NCBI RefSeq assembly: GCF_000308775.1
Contig: NZ_BAGJ01000127.1
Coordinates: 1 to 50,862 of the forward strand
DNA from: Nocardia testacea NBRC 100365
GTDB lineage: Bacteria; Actinomycetota; Actinomycetes; Mycobacteriales; Mycobacteriaceae
DNA: 50,862 nucleotides
Direction of reading: 5' to 3'
Made by a program: the position numbers and the translations under genes. Within the stretch, counting starts at the first letter, position 1. Each line of letters begins with the position of its first letter. Positions 38,905 to 47,132 of the stretch are shown here, piece after piece. The notes beneath the pieces were generated by a model. It saw only the letters and a list, made by a program, of their open reading frames with translations. It searched no databases and had not been told where the DNA came from.

Positions 38905-39600
38905 CAGCATAGCGGTATCGGCGTCCTGGACAAAGCGGTGACAGTGTTGTATGCGGTCGCCGAGCGGCCCTGCGGTCTCAACGAGCTGTGCGAGCGCACC
39001 GGCCTGCCCCGCGCGACCGCGCACCGGCTCGCGGTCGGACTGGAAACCCACCGGCTGCTCGCCCGGGACGGCAACGGCTCCTGGCGCCCCGGCCCGGCCC
39101 TCGCCGAACTCGCCGCCGGCGCCGCCGACCCGCTGCTCGAGGCCGCGGGCTCGATTCTGCCCCGGCTGCGTGAGATCACCGGCGAAAGCGTGCAACTGTA
39201 CTGCCGGGAAGGCAACGAACGGATCTGCGTCGCCGCCCTCGAACCCCCCGCCGGGCTGCGCGACACCGTGCCGATCGGTTCCCGCCTGCCGCTGACCGCG
39301 GGATCCGCGGCCAAGGTGCTGGTCGCCTGGGCCGATCCCGACCTGCAGCGCACCGTGCTCGGTGACGCCGTATTCACCGAGCGCACACTCGCCGAGGTCC
39401 GTAAACGCGGCTGGGCGCAGAGCGCCGGCGAACGCGCGGCCGGAGTGGCCAGCGTATCCGCGCCGGTGCGCGACCAGCAGGGCGCGGTGGTCGCCGCGGT
39501 CTCGGTCTCGGGTCCGATCGATCGAATGGGCCGCCGACCGGGCGCTCGCTGGGCGGCGGACCTGGTCGCGGCCGCCGATGCGCTGCACCGCCGACTCTGA
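38899..39600 (+). CDS. IclR-family regulator, likely of leuCD (NdgR/LtbR type)
   Basis: A 233-residue IclR protein: winged HTH in the first 65 residues (LNELCERTGLPRATAHRLAV), then the IclR effector-binding domain with VQLYCREGNERICVAALE, GSRLPLTAGSAAKVLVAW and VASVSAPVRDQQGAVVAAVS. Divergently placed IclR regulators next to leuCD (LtbR in corynebacteria, NdgR in streptomyces) control leucine biosynthesis, so the same role is likely. Probably leaderless (-10 TAATAT 7 nt upstream). Confidence 0.9.
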   Translation: MRQHSGIGVLDKAVTVLYAVAERPCGLNELCERTGLPRATAHRLAVGLETHRLLARDGNGSWRPGPALAELAAGAADPLLEAAGSILPRLREITGESVQLYCREGNERICVAALEPPAGLRDTVPIGSRLPLTAGSAAKVLVAWADPDLQRTVLGDAVFTERTLAEVRKRGWAQSAGERAAGVASVSAPVRDQQGAVVAAVSVSGPIDRMGRRPGARWAADLVAAADALHRRL

Positions 39601-39634
39601 GCGGCGGGCAGCTGCCGTCACTTATGGTGGCCTG

Positions 39635-40162
39635 ATGGGAGTGAACCAACGGTCACAGATCGTGATGACCGATACCGAGATCACCGATTTCCTCACCCGC
39701 AGTCGCGTCGCCACCCTGGCCAGCCTGGGCGCGGACGGTAAACCGCACCTCACCGCCATGTGGTACGCGCTGATCGCCGATCCGGAGCGGCCCGACGCGA
39801 TCCCCGAACTGTGGTTCGAGACCAAGGGCAAATCCCAGAAAGCCGTCAACCTGCGGCGCAACCCCACGGTCACCTGCATGGTCGAGGCCGGGAAAACCTA
39901 CGACACACTGCGCGGAGTCTCGCTGGAGGGCCGCGCCGAGGTGATCGACGACCCGGAAAAACTGTTCGCCGTCGGCGTCAGCGTCTGGGAGCGCTACACC
40001 GGCCCGTACACCGACGATATGCGCGAATACGTCGAAGGCATGCTGAACAAACGCGTCGCGGTCCGCATCGTCCCCGACCGCATCCGCAGCTGGGACCACC
40101 GCAAACTGGGCCTGCCCGCCATGCCCCTGGGCGGATCCACCGCCAACGCCCTGGACGACTGA
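39635..40162 (+). CDS. PPOX-class (pyridoxamine oxidase-fold, possibly F420-dependent) protein
   Basis: A 175-residue split-barrel flavin/F420-binding protein: ITDFLTRSRVATLASLGADG and KPHLTAMWYALIAD near the start, LWFETKGKSQKAVNLRRNP, VTCMVEAG and LRGVSLEGRAEVIDD. Many actinobacterial members use F420 as cofactor; which cofactor applies here cannot be read from sequence. ATG 39635 or 39665 are possible starts. A strong hairpin follows immediately. The homologue sits in the same place in mycobacteria (Rv2991). Confidence 0.85.
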   Translation: MGVNQRSQIVMTDTEITDFLTRSRVATLASLGADGKPHLTAMWYALIADPERPDAIPELWFETKGKSQKAVNLRRNPTVTCMVEAGKTYDTLRGVSLEGRAEVIDDPEKLFAVGVSVWERYTGPYTDDMREYVEGMLNKRVAVRIVPDRIRSWDHRKLGLPAMPLGGSTANALDD

Positions 40163-40166
40163 GCCC

Positions 40167-40195
40167 CCGGGTGCTGCCCGACCGGCAGCACCCGG
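40167..40195 (+). terminator. Hairpin terminator after the PPOX gene
   Basis: CCGGGTGCTGCC, loop CGACC, GGCAGCACCCGG: perfect 12-bp stem starting 4 nt after the stop codon. Confidence 0.7.
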
Positions 40196-40685
40196 CATCT
40201 GTCCGCACCACCGCGCAACCCACGCCCGCCCGGCCGCCCCCGGCCACCAACATCTACCCGGACGCTACCGGCCCGCATGCGGTGTCCGACCCCGCCCGAA
40301 CCCGCCGACCAGCCCGCAGCAAGCAGTTCGGCCGGCGTTTCCACGCGCCACAGCTCCGGCCTCACGTTCGGAGGCAACAAGCCCGGGAAAGTCCCGGGGC
40401 GGCGCACCCACCGGCCCGAGATCGTTTCCGGGTCGAGAAAGAGCCCGCGCCATCCTCGAAGAACCGACGATCCCAGTGGGCTGCCGGGGCGACACGCCGA
40501 CGGCACATCCACCGGTAATCAGCCATAAAACGGCTGCTCACAGCATCCTCACGCACGCTCGACCACAAGCAGTCGGCGAACAGATCCAGGAGCGAAACCC
40601 CGGCAGCCCCCCGCTCGGGTCACCGACCACCGAAACACTCCAGCGGCGAACCCCCGGCGTCACCTTTCGCCGAGAAGCGGTCCAC
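40196..40685. other. Gene-free stretch
   Basis: About 490 nt without a supported gene. Open frames here overlap each other, lack SD sequences and encode Arg/Pro/Ala-rich chance products. It leads into a REP-like repeat patch. No RNA gene or operator was recognised. Confidence 0.5.
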
Positions 40686-40850
40686 AAAGGGTCCAGGGGC
40701 GAAGCCCCGGCCCGGCCCATGCCCGCTCCCAGTCCATAAAGGGTCCAGGGGCGAAGCCCCGGGCCCACCCCGAACCGCTCCCGGTCCGCGAAGGGGGGTC
40801 CAGGGGGCGCCGAGCCCGCCTGGGCGGGGTGCGGGGGTTGCACCCCCGCA
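40686..40850. repeat. REP-like extragenic repeat cluster
   Basis: A 25-bp unit beginning AAAGGGTCCAGGGGC occurs identically at 40686-40710 and 40738-40762 (52-bp period); each contains the hairpin GGGGC-GAA-GCCCC. A degenerate third copy (AAGGGGGGTCCAGGGGGC) is at 40791-40808, and a further hairpin, TGCGGGGGT/ACCCCCGCA with a 3-nt loop, is at 40830-40850. Similar GGGTCCAGGGG-type extragenic elements occur in many high-GC actinobacteria. Possible roles: transcription termination or mRNA stability; not established. Confidence 0.7.
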
Positions 40851-40869
40851 AGACATCGCGAATCAGCAA

Positions 40870-40898
40870 AGGCCCATGCTCTCCATGAGCATGGGCCT
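40870..40898 (-). terminator. Hairpin terminator of the tRNA transcript
   Basis: AGGCCCATGCTC, loop TCCAT, GAGCATGGGCCT: perfect 12-bp stem, 11 nt past the 3' end of tRNA-Glu on the minus strand. Confidence 0.7.
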
Positions 40899-40908
40899 CG
40901 CAGCTGAG

Positions 40909-40981
40909 TAGCCCCGACGGGATTTGAACCCGCGCTACCGCCTTGAGAGGGCGGCGTCCTAGGCCGCTAGACGACGGGGCC
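40909..40981 (-). tRNA. tRNA-Glu (anticodon CTC)
   Basis: Cloverleaf readable on the minus strand: acceptor GGCCCCG pairs with CGGGGCT (G-U at the top), anticodon stem CCGCC/GGCGG closes loop CTCTCAA with anticodon CTC, T-loop TTCAAAT, discriminator A at 40909. CCA is not encoded. It lies downstream of tRNA-Gln and gltX. Confidence 0.95.
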
Positions 40982-41130
40982 AGGACTTGTGATCAACTCC
41001 TGGCTGGAGTGGATCGCGGATCTTTCGATCCGAAGCTCGATCAGCGTAACCGACCGGGCGGCGGCGACCAAATCGCCTGGATAACTCGTTCCGCACCGCA
41101 TCTGGACGATGAAGCTGAGAGCGATCTCCG

Positions 41131-41202
41131 CTGGGGTACCAGGACTCGAACCTAGAATGGCTGAACCAGAATCAGCTGTGTTGCCAATTACACCATACCC
41201 CA
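41131..41202 (-). tRNA. tRNA-Gln (anticodon CTG)
   Basis: Minus strand: acceptor TGGGGTA pairs with TACCCCA, anticodon stem GCTGA/TCAGC around loop TTCTGGT with anticodon CTG, T-loop TTCGAGT, discriminator G at 41131; no encoded CCA. A -10-like TACTCT (41269-41264) lies upstream, so it may have its own promoter after gltX. Confidence 0.95.
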
Positions 41203-41413
41203 ATGACCTGGGCTTTCGGTTGCACCGCTGGCTGCGGTGGCACCGTCGTTCCGGCCGAGAAAGAGAGTACCAAACCGTTCCGGGGAAACTACAAATCGCC
41301 TGGTCACGCCGTCACATCAGGTGTGTAACGGTGCCGCGGTGGGCCGCCCCGCCCGCGGCAGGTGGACGGCCGCCGCCCCCGATGGCGCGGGGACGGCGGT
41401 GTCACACCGGCGC

Positions 41414-42889
41414 TCATTCGGCCGGCGGCGTCCATTCTCGGCCCGCGCGCAGCCGCTGCATGGTGAGCTCGCGGCCCAGCAGTTCCATGGATTCGTACAG
41501 CGGCGGACTGATATGCGATCCGGTGACCGATACCCGCACCGGCGCGAAGGCCTTTCGCGGTTTCAGTTCCATTCCGTCGATGAGCGCGACTTTGAGCGCG
41601 TTCTCGATCTCGGATGCGGTCCAGGCGGTCAATGGTTCGAGCGCGGAAATTGCCGCGTCCAATACCGGAGCGGCGTCCGGTCCCAAATTCTTCTTACCCG
41701 CGGCGGGGTCGATACCGAACTCGCCGGACGGCGCGAAGAGGAATCGCAACAGACCCCACGCGTCGTCGAGCACGACAATGCGCGTCTGCACGAGATCGGC
41801 GGCGGCGGCGAATACCTTCTCGTCTATTCCGGCACCGATATATCCGCGCTCGGTGAAAAAAGTGCGCAACCGTCCGGCAAAATCGGCGGGCTCCAGCAAA
41901 CGGATGTGCTCGGCATTGATCGCATCGGCCTTCTTCTGATCGAAGCGGGCCGGGTTCGAATTTACTTTCGATATGTCGAAGGCCGCGACCATGTCGTCCA
42001 TGGAGAAGACATCGTGGTCGTCGGCGATGCTCCAGCCGAGAAGCGCGAGGTAATTGAGGAGGCCCTCGGGAATGAATCCTCGAGCGCGGTGGAGGAAGAG
42101 GTCGGACTCCGGGTCGCGCTTGGACAGCTTCTTGTTCCCCTGCCCCATCACGAACGGCAGATGACCGAATTCGGGAGTGAAATCGGCGACCCCGATGCGC
42201 TGCAGCGCGGCATAGAGCGCGAGCTGACGCGGCGTGGAGGAGAGGAGGTCTTCGCCGCGCAGGACGTGAGTTATCCGCATGGTGGCGTCGTCGACCGGGT
42301 TGACCAGCGTATAGAGCGGGTCGCCGGTGCCGCGGGTGAGCGCGTAGTCCGGCACCGAACCCGCCTTGAAGGTGGTTTCCCCGCGTACCAGATCGTGCCA
42401 GGTGAGGTCGGTGTCGGGCATACGCAGCCGGACCACCGCGCCCCGGCCCGCGGCCTTGTATTCGGCGATCTGCTCGGCCGTGAGGTCGCGATCGAAATTG
42501 TCGTAGCCGAGTTTCGGATCACGCCCGGCCGCACGGTGGCGCGCCTCGACTTCTTCTGGCGTGGAAAAGGATTCGTACGCTTCACCGGCATCGAGGAGTT
42601 TTTGCACCACGTCGCGGTGGATTTCGCGCCGCTGTGACTGCCGGTAGGGCGCGTAGGGCCCGCCGATTTCCGGGCCTTCGTCCCACTCGAGTCCGAGCCA
42701 GCGCAACGCCTCCAACAGCGCCTGATAGGACTCTTCGGAATCCCGCGCGGCATCGGTGTCCTCGATACGGAAGACGAACGTGCCGCCCTGATGGCGGGCA
42801 TAGGCCCAGTTGAACAGTGCCGTGCGGATGAGCCCGACATGCGGTGTTCCGGTGGGCGACGGGCAGAAACGGACCCGTACGTTTGTCAT
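41414..42889 (-). CDS. gltX: Glutamyl-tRNA synthetase
   Basis: A 491-residue class Ic synthetase. HIGH-equivalent in [20 protein letters not shown] at the N-terminus, [32 protein letters not shown] and the KMSKS loop [12 protein letters not shown]-terminal anticodon-binding domain. Actinobacteria typically lack GlnRS and use a non-discriminating GluRS plus GatCAB, so this enzyme probably also charges tRNA-Gln. ATG 42889 has AGAGGGAC upstream. It starts 14 nt after the FAH gene. Confidence 0.96.
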   Translation of the reverse strand: MTNVRVRFCPSPTGTPHVGLIRTALFNWAYARHQGGTFVFRIEDTDAARDSEESYQALLEALRWLGLEWDEGPEIGGPYAPYRQSQRREIHRDVVQKLLDAGEAYESFSTPEEVEARHRAAGRDPKLGYDNFDRDLTAEQIAEYKAAGRGAVVRLRMPDTDLTWHDLVRGETTFKAGSVPDYALTRGTGDPLYTLVNPVDDATMRITHVLRGEDLLSSTPRQLALYAALQRIGVADFTPEFGHLPFVMGQGNKKLSKRDPESDLFLHRARGFIPEGLLNYLALLGWSIADDHDVFSMDDMVAAFDISKVNSNPARFDQKKADAINAEHIRLLEPADFAGRLRTFFTERGYIGAGIDEKVFAAAADLVQTRIVVLDDAWGLLRFLFAPSGEFGIDPAAGKKNLGPDAAPVLDAAISALEPLTAWTASEIENALKVALIDGMELKPRKAFAPVRVSVTGSHISPPLYESMELLGRELTMQRLRAGREWTPPAE

Positions 42890-42902
42890 GTCCCTCTTTC
42901 GT

Positions 42903-43664
42903 TCAGCGTTTTGCGGCAACAGGATTGGTGAGCGTGCCGATACCGGAGACGGTGACCGAGACCGTTTGACCGTCTTTCATCGGGCCGACACCTTCGGGAG
43001 TTCCGGTGAGGATCACGTCACCGGGGAGCAGGGTCATCACGCGGGTGACCCATTCGATGATATCCGGGATATCGTGCAGCAGTAGCGATGTGGTACTGCG
43101 CTGTCGTACTTCACCGTCGAGTTCGGTGCTGATCTCGAGGTCCGCGGGATCGAGTTCGGTTTCGATCCACGGCCCGAGGGGGCAGAAGGTGTCGTAGCCC
43201 TTGGCCCGGGTCCATTGGCCGTCCTGGGCCTGCTGGTCGCGGGCGGTCACATCATTGGCGACGGTGTAGCCGAGGATGACGTCCCTGGCCCGGGCCGCGG
43301 GTACGTCCTTGCAGGGCCGCCCGATGACCACGGCGAGCTCGCCCTCGTAGTCGACGCGGGACGAACTGGGCGGCACGATGATCGGGATATCGGGACCGAT
43401 GATGGACGTATTCGGTTTCATGAAGATCACCGGTTCGGCCGGAGCCTCACCGCCCATCTCGGCGGCATGGGAGGCATAGTTCTTGCCGACGCAGATCACC
43501 TTGCTGGCCAGGATCGGGGCGAGCAGACGGATATCGGCCAACGGCCAGCTGCGGCCGGTGAACGTCGGGGTGCCGAACGGATGTTCGGCGATTTCCTTGG
43601 CGGTTTCGCCTTCGATGGCGACGAACGCGACCCCGTCGGGGCTGGCAACTCGACCTAGACGCAT
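42903..43664 (-). CDS. Fumarylacetoacetate hydrolase family protein
   Basis: A 253-residue FAH-fold protein (2-hydroxyhepta-diene-dioate isomerase / acylpyruvate hydrolase-like). [43 protein letters not shown] (metal-binding E-x-E/D), [14 protein letters not shown] and [15 protein letters not shown]. Substrate unknown; oxaloacetate or acylpyruvate hydrolysis is typical. Co-transcribed with gltX downstream, as in mycobacteria (Rv2993c). Confidence 0.92.
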   Translation of the reverse strand: MRLGRVASPDGVAFVAIEGETAKEIAEHPFGTPTFTGRSWPLADIRLLAPILASKVICVGKNYASHAAEMGGEAPAEPVIFMKPNTSIIGPDIPIIVPPSSSRVDYEGELAVVIGRPCKDVPAARARDVILGYTVANDVTARDQQAQDGQWTRAKGYDTFCPLGPWIETELDPADLEISTELDGEVRQRSTTSLLLHDIPDIIEWVTRVMTLLPGDVILTGTPEGVGPMKDGQTVSVTVSGIGTLTNPVAAKR

Positions 43665-43790
43665 GACCGAAGTCTATCCAGCCGGGTTCACCAGCCCGAA
43701 TGCGCCCGACCGGTCGGTCCGTCCGGCGGCGAGAACAGCGACACCACTTGCGGGATCCCGGGTCGCGAGGTGTACCGTGACCGTCGTACG

Positions 43791-43830
43791 TTCAAAGATT
43801 GAGACGCAATTCTTACATATTGAGATATGT
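43791..43830 (+). promoter_or_regulatory. Promoter and palindrome upstream of the MFS gene
   Basis: TTCAAA (43791-43796), 17 nt, TACATA (43814-43819). Overlapping the -10 is the perfect inverted repeat ACATAT-TGAG-ATATGT (43815-43830), 21 nt before the start codon. The AT-rich palindrome stands out in this GC-rich DNA and is a good candidate operator. The regulator is not adjacent. Confidence 0.5.
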
Positions 43831-43851
43831 CTCGTTCCGAGATGGGGAACC

Positions 43852-45069
43852 ATGGCGCACAGTCCTTCGGCGGCCCTGCCGGTCGCCGCGTCCGGCAGAC
43901 AGATATCCCCCGTACACCGCTGGCTCATGCTCGCCTTCGGGGTCTTCGCCCAGGTGTCCAGCGCGATCTTCGTCCACGGGGTGCCGTTCCTGCTCCCCGC
44001 GCTGACAGCGGGGGGTATGCCGTTGCCCACCGCCGGCCTGCTGGTGGCCATGCCCACCGTCGGCCTGTGCTGCACTCTCATCGCCTGGGGTTATCTGGTC
44101 GACCGGGTCGGCGAACGCATCGCCCTGGTCGCCGGGCCGGTGATCATGTGCGCGGCCGGGGCGGCCGCCGCCTTCACCACCAGCTACCCCGCCCTGGGTG
44201 TCCTGCTGTTCCTCGGGGGGATCGGCGCCGCCAGCACCAACGGCGCCAGCGGCCGGGTGATCGTCGGCTGGTTCCCGCCCGACCGGCGCGGCCTGGCCAT
44301 GGGAATCCGGCAGACCGGCCAGCCGCTGGGCGTCGGAATCGCGGCGATGTCCATACCCTTGGTCGCCGACCGGTTCGGTGTCGCACCAGCGCTCAGCGTG
44401 CCCGCGATCCTCGCCGGACTGGCCGCCGTGTGCTGTCTGCTGGGCGTCGTCGACCCGCCCCGGCCGGCCCGAGCCCAGGCGACCGGCATCAACCCCTACC
44501 GGGGCAGCAGCACGCTGTGGCGTATCCACGGCGTATCGATTCTGCTGGTCATACCCCAGGCCACGGTCTGGACCTTCGCGCTGCTGTGGCTGCACCGCGA
44601 CCTCGGCTGGTCGCTGGCGGCGGCCGGCGCGCTGGTCACCGGCACCCAGATTCTGGGCGCACTGGGCCGGATCGGCGCGGGCGCCTGGTCGGACCGGGTC
44701 GGCAGCCGGATGGGCCCGCTGCGCCAGGTCGCGATCGCCGCGGTCGCCACCATGGCCCTGCTGGCGCTGACCTCCTGGACGCACTGGTGGTGGGCCGCCG
44801 TCCCACTGCTCGTCGCCGCCTCGGTGGTCACGGTCTCCGACAACGGTCTGGCCTTCACCGCGATCGCCGAACGCGCCGGGCCGTTCTGGAGCGGTCGCGG
44901 GCTGGGCATCCAGAACACCGGCCAGAACCTGACCGTCGCCGCGGTGCCGCCGGTATTCGGCGCGCTCATCACCGCGACCGGTTTCCCGGCGGTCTACCTG
45001 GCCGCAGCGGCCTTGGCAGCCGTGGCGATCCCGCTGGTCCCGGTGGCGTCGGAAAAGCCCCTCGAGTAA
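43852..45069 (+). CDS. MFS transporter
   Basis: A 405-residue major facilitator with about 12 hydrophobic helices. WGYLVDRVGERIALV is the loop 2-3 signature (D-R-x-G-x-R/K type), repeated as GAWSDRVGSRMGPLRQ in the second half. Substrate unknown; the nitrate/cyanate-like general architecture fits several classes. GGGGAA lies 3-8 nt upstream of the ATG. The homologue (Rv2994) sits at the same place in mycobacteria. The 160 nt downstream up to the Uma2 gene shows no clear terminator. Confidence 0.9.
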   Translation: MAHSPSAALPVAASGRQISPVHRWLMLAFGVFAQVSSAIFVHGVPFLLPALTAGGMPLPTAGLLVAMPTVGLCCTLIAWGYLVDRVGERIALVAGPVIMCAAGAAAAFTTSYPALGVLLFLGGIGAASTNGASGRVIVGWFPPDRRGLAMGIRQTGQPLGVGIAAMSIPLVADRFGVAPALSVPAILAGLAAVCCLLGVVDPPRPARAQATGINPYRGSSTLWRIHGVSILLVIPQATVWTFALLWLHRDLGWSLAAAGALVTGTQILGALGRIGAGAWSDRVGSRMGPLRQVAIAAVATMALLALTSWTHWWWAAVPLLVAASVVTVSDNGLAFTAIAERAGPFWSGRGLGIQNTGQNLTVAAVPPVFGALITATGFPAVYLAAAALAAVAIPLVPVASEKPLE

Positions 45070-45233
45070 TCGGGGGCCGAATCCGTTACCGCCGACCGCT
45101 CCCCGGCCGTACCGGATGCCCAACGGATAATCGATCGGGTCTCGACGAGCACAGCGAGTCGACCACCACCTGGATAGTCGTGTCTGTGGTGCATCCGGTG
45201 GCCCGGCCGGGTCGGACGAGCGGATCGCACTCG

Positions 45234-45836
45234 TCAGATCTCGATGAGCACCGCCGGATCGAGCGCCACGCGAATTCTCGCGTCGGCCTCGATCTCGGCG
45301 ATGAACTCGGTGCCTTCCGCCACCGGCGGGTCCCACCGATAGGAGGCACCGTCAAGGGTGCCTCGATGAATCCGTATATGCGGCTGATGTTCGATGATCC
45401 AGTACTCCGCAATTCCCAGCGCCGCATACTCGCGGACCTTGCGCACGCGGTCGGTGCGTTCGCTGCCGCTACCCGGTGACACCACCTCGACGGCCAGCAG
45501 GATGTCGGTACCCGGAATCAATTTCGGCGATTCGTCGACAATCGCGGCTCGCGCCACTGTTTTGGGGACGAGGAACACATCGGGCTTACGGACACCCGAC
45601 GGCGTGCTGACCTCCCACTCGCCGCCGTCACAGACGAATACGTCTGCGCATCCCGCGGCTGTCCGGATTCGGCCGGCCAGCGACCACCCGATGAAGTGGT
45701 GCCGCGCCCCCGCTGCCACCTCGACCAACCACCCGTCCTCGAGTTCGAAACCCTTGCCGTCCTCCGGCAGATCGTAGAGATCCAGCACTGTGTACGGGCC
45801 GAAGCCGACATCACTGGTGGCGTGCCACGCGGTCAT
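45234..45836 (-). CDS. Uma2 family (DUF820, restriction-endonuclease-fold) protein
   Basis: A 200-residue Uma2/DUF820 protein with a PD-(D/E)xK-like core: GFELEDGWLVEVA, VRKPDVFLVPKTVARAA (acidic residue), LLAVEVVSPGSGSERTDRVRK (E plus downstream K) and YAALGIAEYWIIE. Such proteins are abundant in actinobacteria and cyanobacteria, with nuclease activity assumed but rarely shown. Good SD (GGAGGC) before ATG 45836. Inserted between MFS and leuB, where mycobacteria have no gene. Confidence 0.88.
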   Translation of the reverse strand: MTAWHATSDVGFGPYTVLDLYDLPEDGKGFELEDGWLVEVAAGARHHFIGWSLAGRIRTAAGCADVFVCDGGEWEVSTPSGVRKPDVFLVPKTVARAAIVDESPKLIPGTDILLAVEVVSPGSGSERTDRVRKVREYAALGIAEYWIIEHQPHIRIHRGTLDGASYRWDPPVAEGTEFIAEIEADARIRVALDPAVLIEI

Positions 45837-45860
45837 GCTGCCTCCAAGTGCTCGGGCCGT

Positions 45861-45892
45861 CCATCGGGGATACGCCCAGGTATCCCCGATGG
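45861..45892 (-). terminator. Hairpin between leuB and the Uma2 gene
   Basis: CCATCGGGGATAC, 6-nt loop, GTATCCCCGATGG: perfect 13-bp stem 50 nt after the leuB stop and 25 nt before the Uma2 start, on the strand of both genes. Likely leuB terminator, which would give Uma2 its own control. Confidence 0.6.
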
Positions 45893-45942
45893 TATCGGAC
45901 ACGCAACCCGATTTCGCGCACGGAAATCCGGGGCTCTCGAGG

Positions 45943-46950
45943 TCAGAGGGCGGCGGCGATCCGATCGCCGATCTCGGTGGTCGACGCGGTACCGGTGCGG
46001 CCGGACAGATCCTTGGCGACCGCGTCCTGGATGCGGGCGGCGGCCGCGGTCTCGCCCTTGTGCTCGAGCAGCAGCGAGACCGAGAGGATGGCCGCGGTCG
46101 GGTCGGCCTTGGACTGACCGGCGATATCGGGGGCGCTGCCGTGCACCGGTTCGAACATGCTCGGGTTGGTGCCGGTGGCATCGATATTGCCGCTGGCCGC
46201 CAGGCCGATACCGCCGCTGACGGCGGCGGCGAGATCGGTGATGATATCGCCGAACAGGTTGTCGGTGACGATCACGTCGAATCGGCCCGGGTCGTTGACC
46301 ATATGGATGGTGGCGGCGTCGATGTGCTGGTAGGCCACCTCGACATCACCGAATTCCGCGCCGACCTCGTCCACCGTGCGCTGCCACAGCGAACCGGCGA
46401 ACGCGAGCACGTTCGTCTTGTGCACCAGGGTGAGGTGCTTGCGCCGGGCCTGTGCCTTGGCGAAGGCGTAGCGGACCACACGTTCGACCCCGAACCGGGT
46501 GTTGGTGCTGACCTCGGTGGCGACCTCGTGCGGCGTATCCACTCGGATCGCGCCGCCGGTGCCGGTGTACGGGCCCTCGGTACCTTCCCGGACCACCACG
46601 AAATCGATATCCGGGGTGCCGGCCAGCGGGCTGCCGACGCCCGGGTACAGCTTGGAGGGGCGCAGGTTCACATGGTGATCGAGCGCGAACCGGGTGCGCA
46701 GCAGCAGACCGCGTTCCAGAATGCCGCTGGGCACCGACGGGTCGCCGATGGCGCCGAGCAGGATCGCGTCGTGCTGTTTCAGTTCCGGCAGCACCGATTC
46801 CGGCAGGATCTCCCCGGTGGCGTGGTAACGCTTGGCGCCGAGGTCGTAGTGGGTCCGTTCGACCCCGGGCAGCACCACATCGAGCACTTTGAGCGCCTCG
46901 GTGACGACTTCCGGTCCGATACCGTCACCGGGGATCACGGCGAGTTTCAT
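45943..46950 (-). CDS. leuB: 3-isopropylmalate dehydrogenase
   Basis: A 335-residue LeuB, oxidative decarboxylation of 3-isopropylmalate with [23 protein letters not shown] at the start, substrate loop [28 protein letters not shown], and [21 protein letters not shown] with the metal-binding Asp, then [23 protein letters not shown] 46950 starts the conserved sequence; a GTG three codons earlier is possible. Downstream of serA on the same strand. Confidence 0.96.
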   Translation of the reverse strand: MKLAVIPGDGIGPEVVTEALKVLDVVLPGVERTHYDLGAKRYHATGEILPESVLPELKQHDAILLGAIGDPSVPSGILERGLLLRTRFALDHHVNLRPSKLYPGVGSPLAGTPDIDFVVVREGTEGPYTGTGGAIRVDTPHEVATEVSTNTRFGVERVVRYAFAKAQARRKHLTLVHKTNVLAFAGSLWQRTVDEVGAEFGDVEVAYQHIDAATIHMVNDPGRFDVIVTDNLFGDIITDLAAAVSGGIGLAASGNIDATGTNPSMFEPVHGSAPDIAGQSKADPTAAILSVSLLLEHKGETAAAARIQDAVAKDLSGRTGTASTTEIGDRIAAAL

Positions 46951-47045
46951 GACAACCACGCTTTCTACGAACGAGGCCGCGAACAGAGCGGGACGCGGCT
47001 GCCGGGCCGGGTAGATCTGTCACCGGACGGTGGCCGGGTACGGGC

Positions 47046-47073
47046 CCGCCCCGGAACGCACGGCCCGGGGCGG
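47046..47073 (-). terminator. Second hairpin between serA and leuB
   Basis: CCGCCCCGG and CCGGGGCGG form a 9-bp stem with a 10-nt loop, behind the serA terminator hairpin. May act as a tandem terminator. Confidence 0.4.
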
Positions 47074-47087
47074 ACGGTTACCCGTCG

Positions 47088-47124
47088 GTGCACGCCGCCC
47101 ACCGGCCCGGGCGGCGGCGTGCAC
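47088..47124 (-). terminator. Hairpin terminator after serA
   Basis: GTGCACGCCGCC and GGCGGCGTGCAC form a perfect 12-bp stem with a 13-nt loop, 9 nt beyond the serA stop. Confidence 0.65.
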
Positions 47125-47132
47125 GGAACAGC

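Noticed and set aside
39760..40568. Frames across and after the PPOX gene (252 aa plus strand and others)
   Set aside because: They overlap the real gene in another frame or lie in repeat-rich intergenic DNA, lack SDs and have chance composition.
40686..40850. CRISPR array
   Set aside because: Only two exact copies, self-complementary GGGGC/GCCCC units with no regular spacers and no cas genes; better explained as REP-like elements.
43813..45336. 507-codon minus-strand frame antisense to the MFS gene
   Set aside because: Low-complexity Gly/Asp/Arg product without motifs; the plus strand has an intact transporter with SD and promoter.
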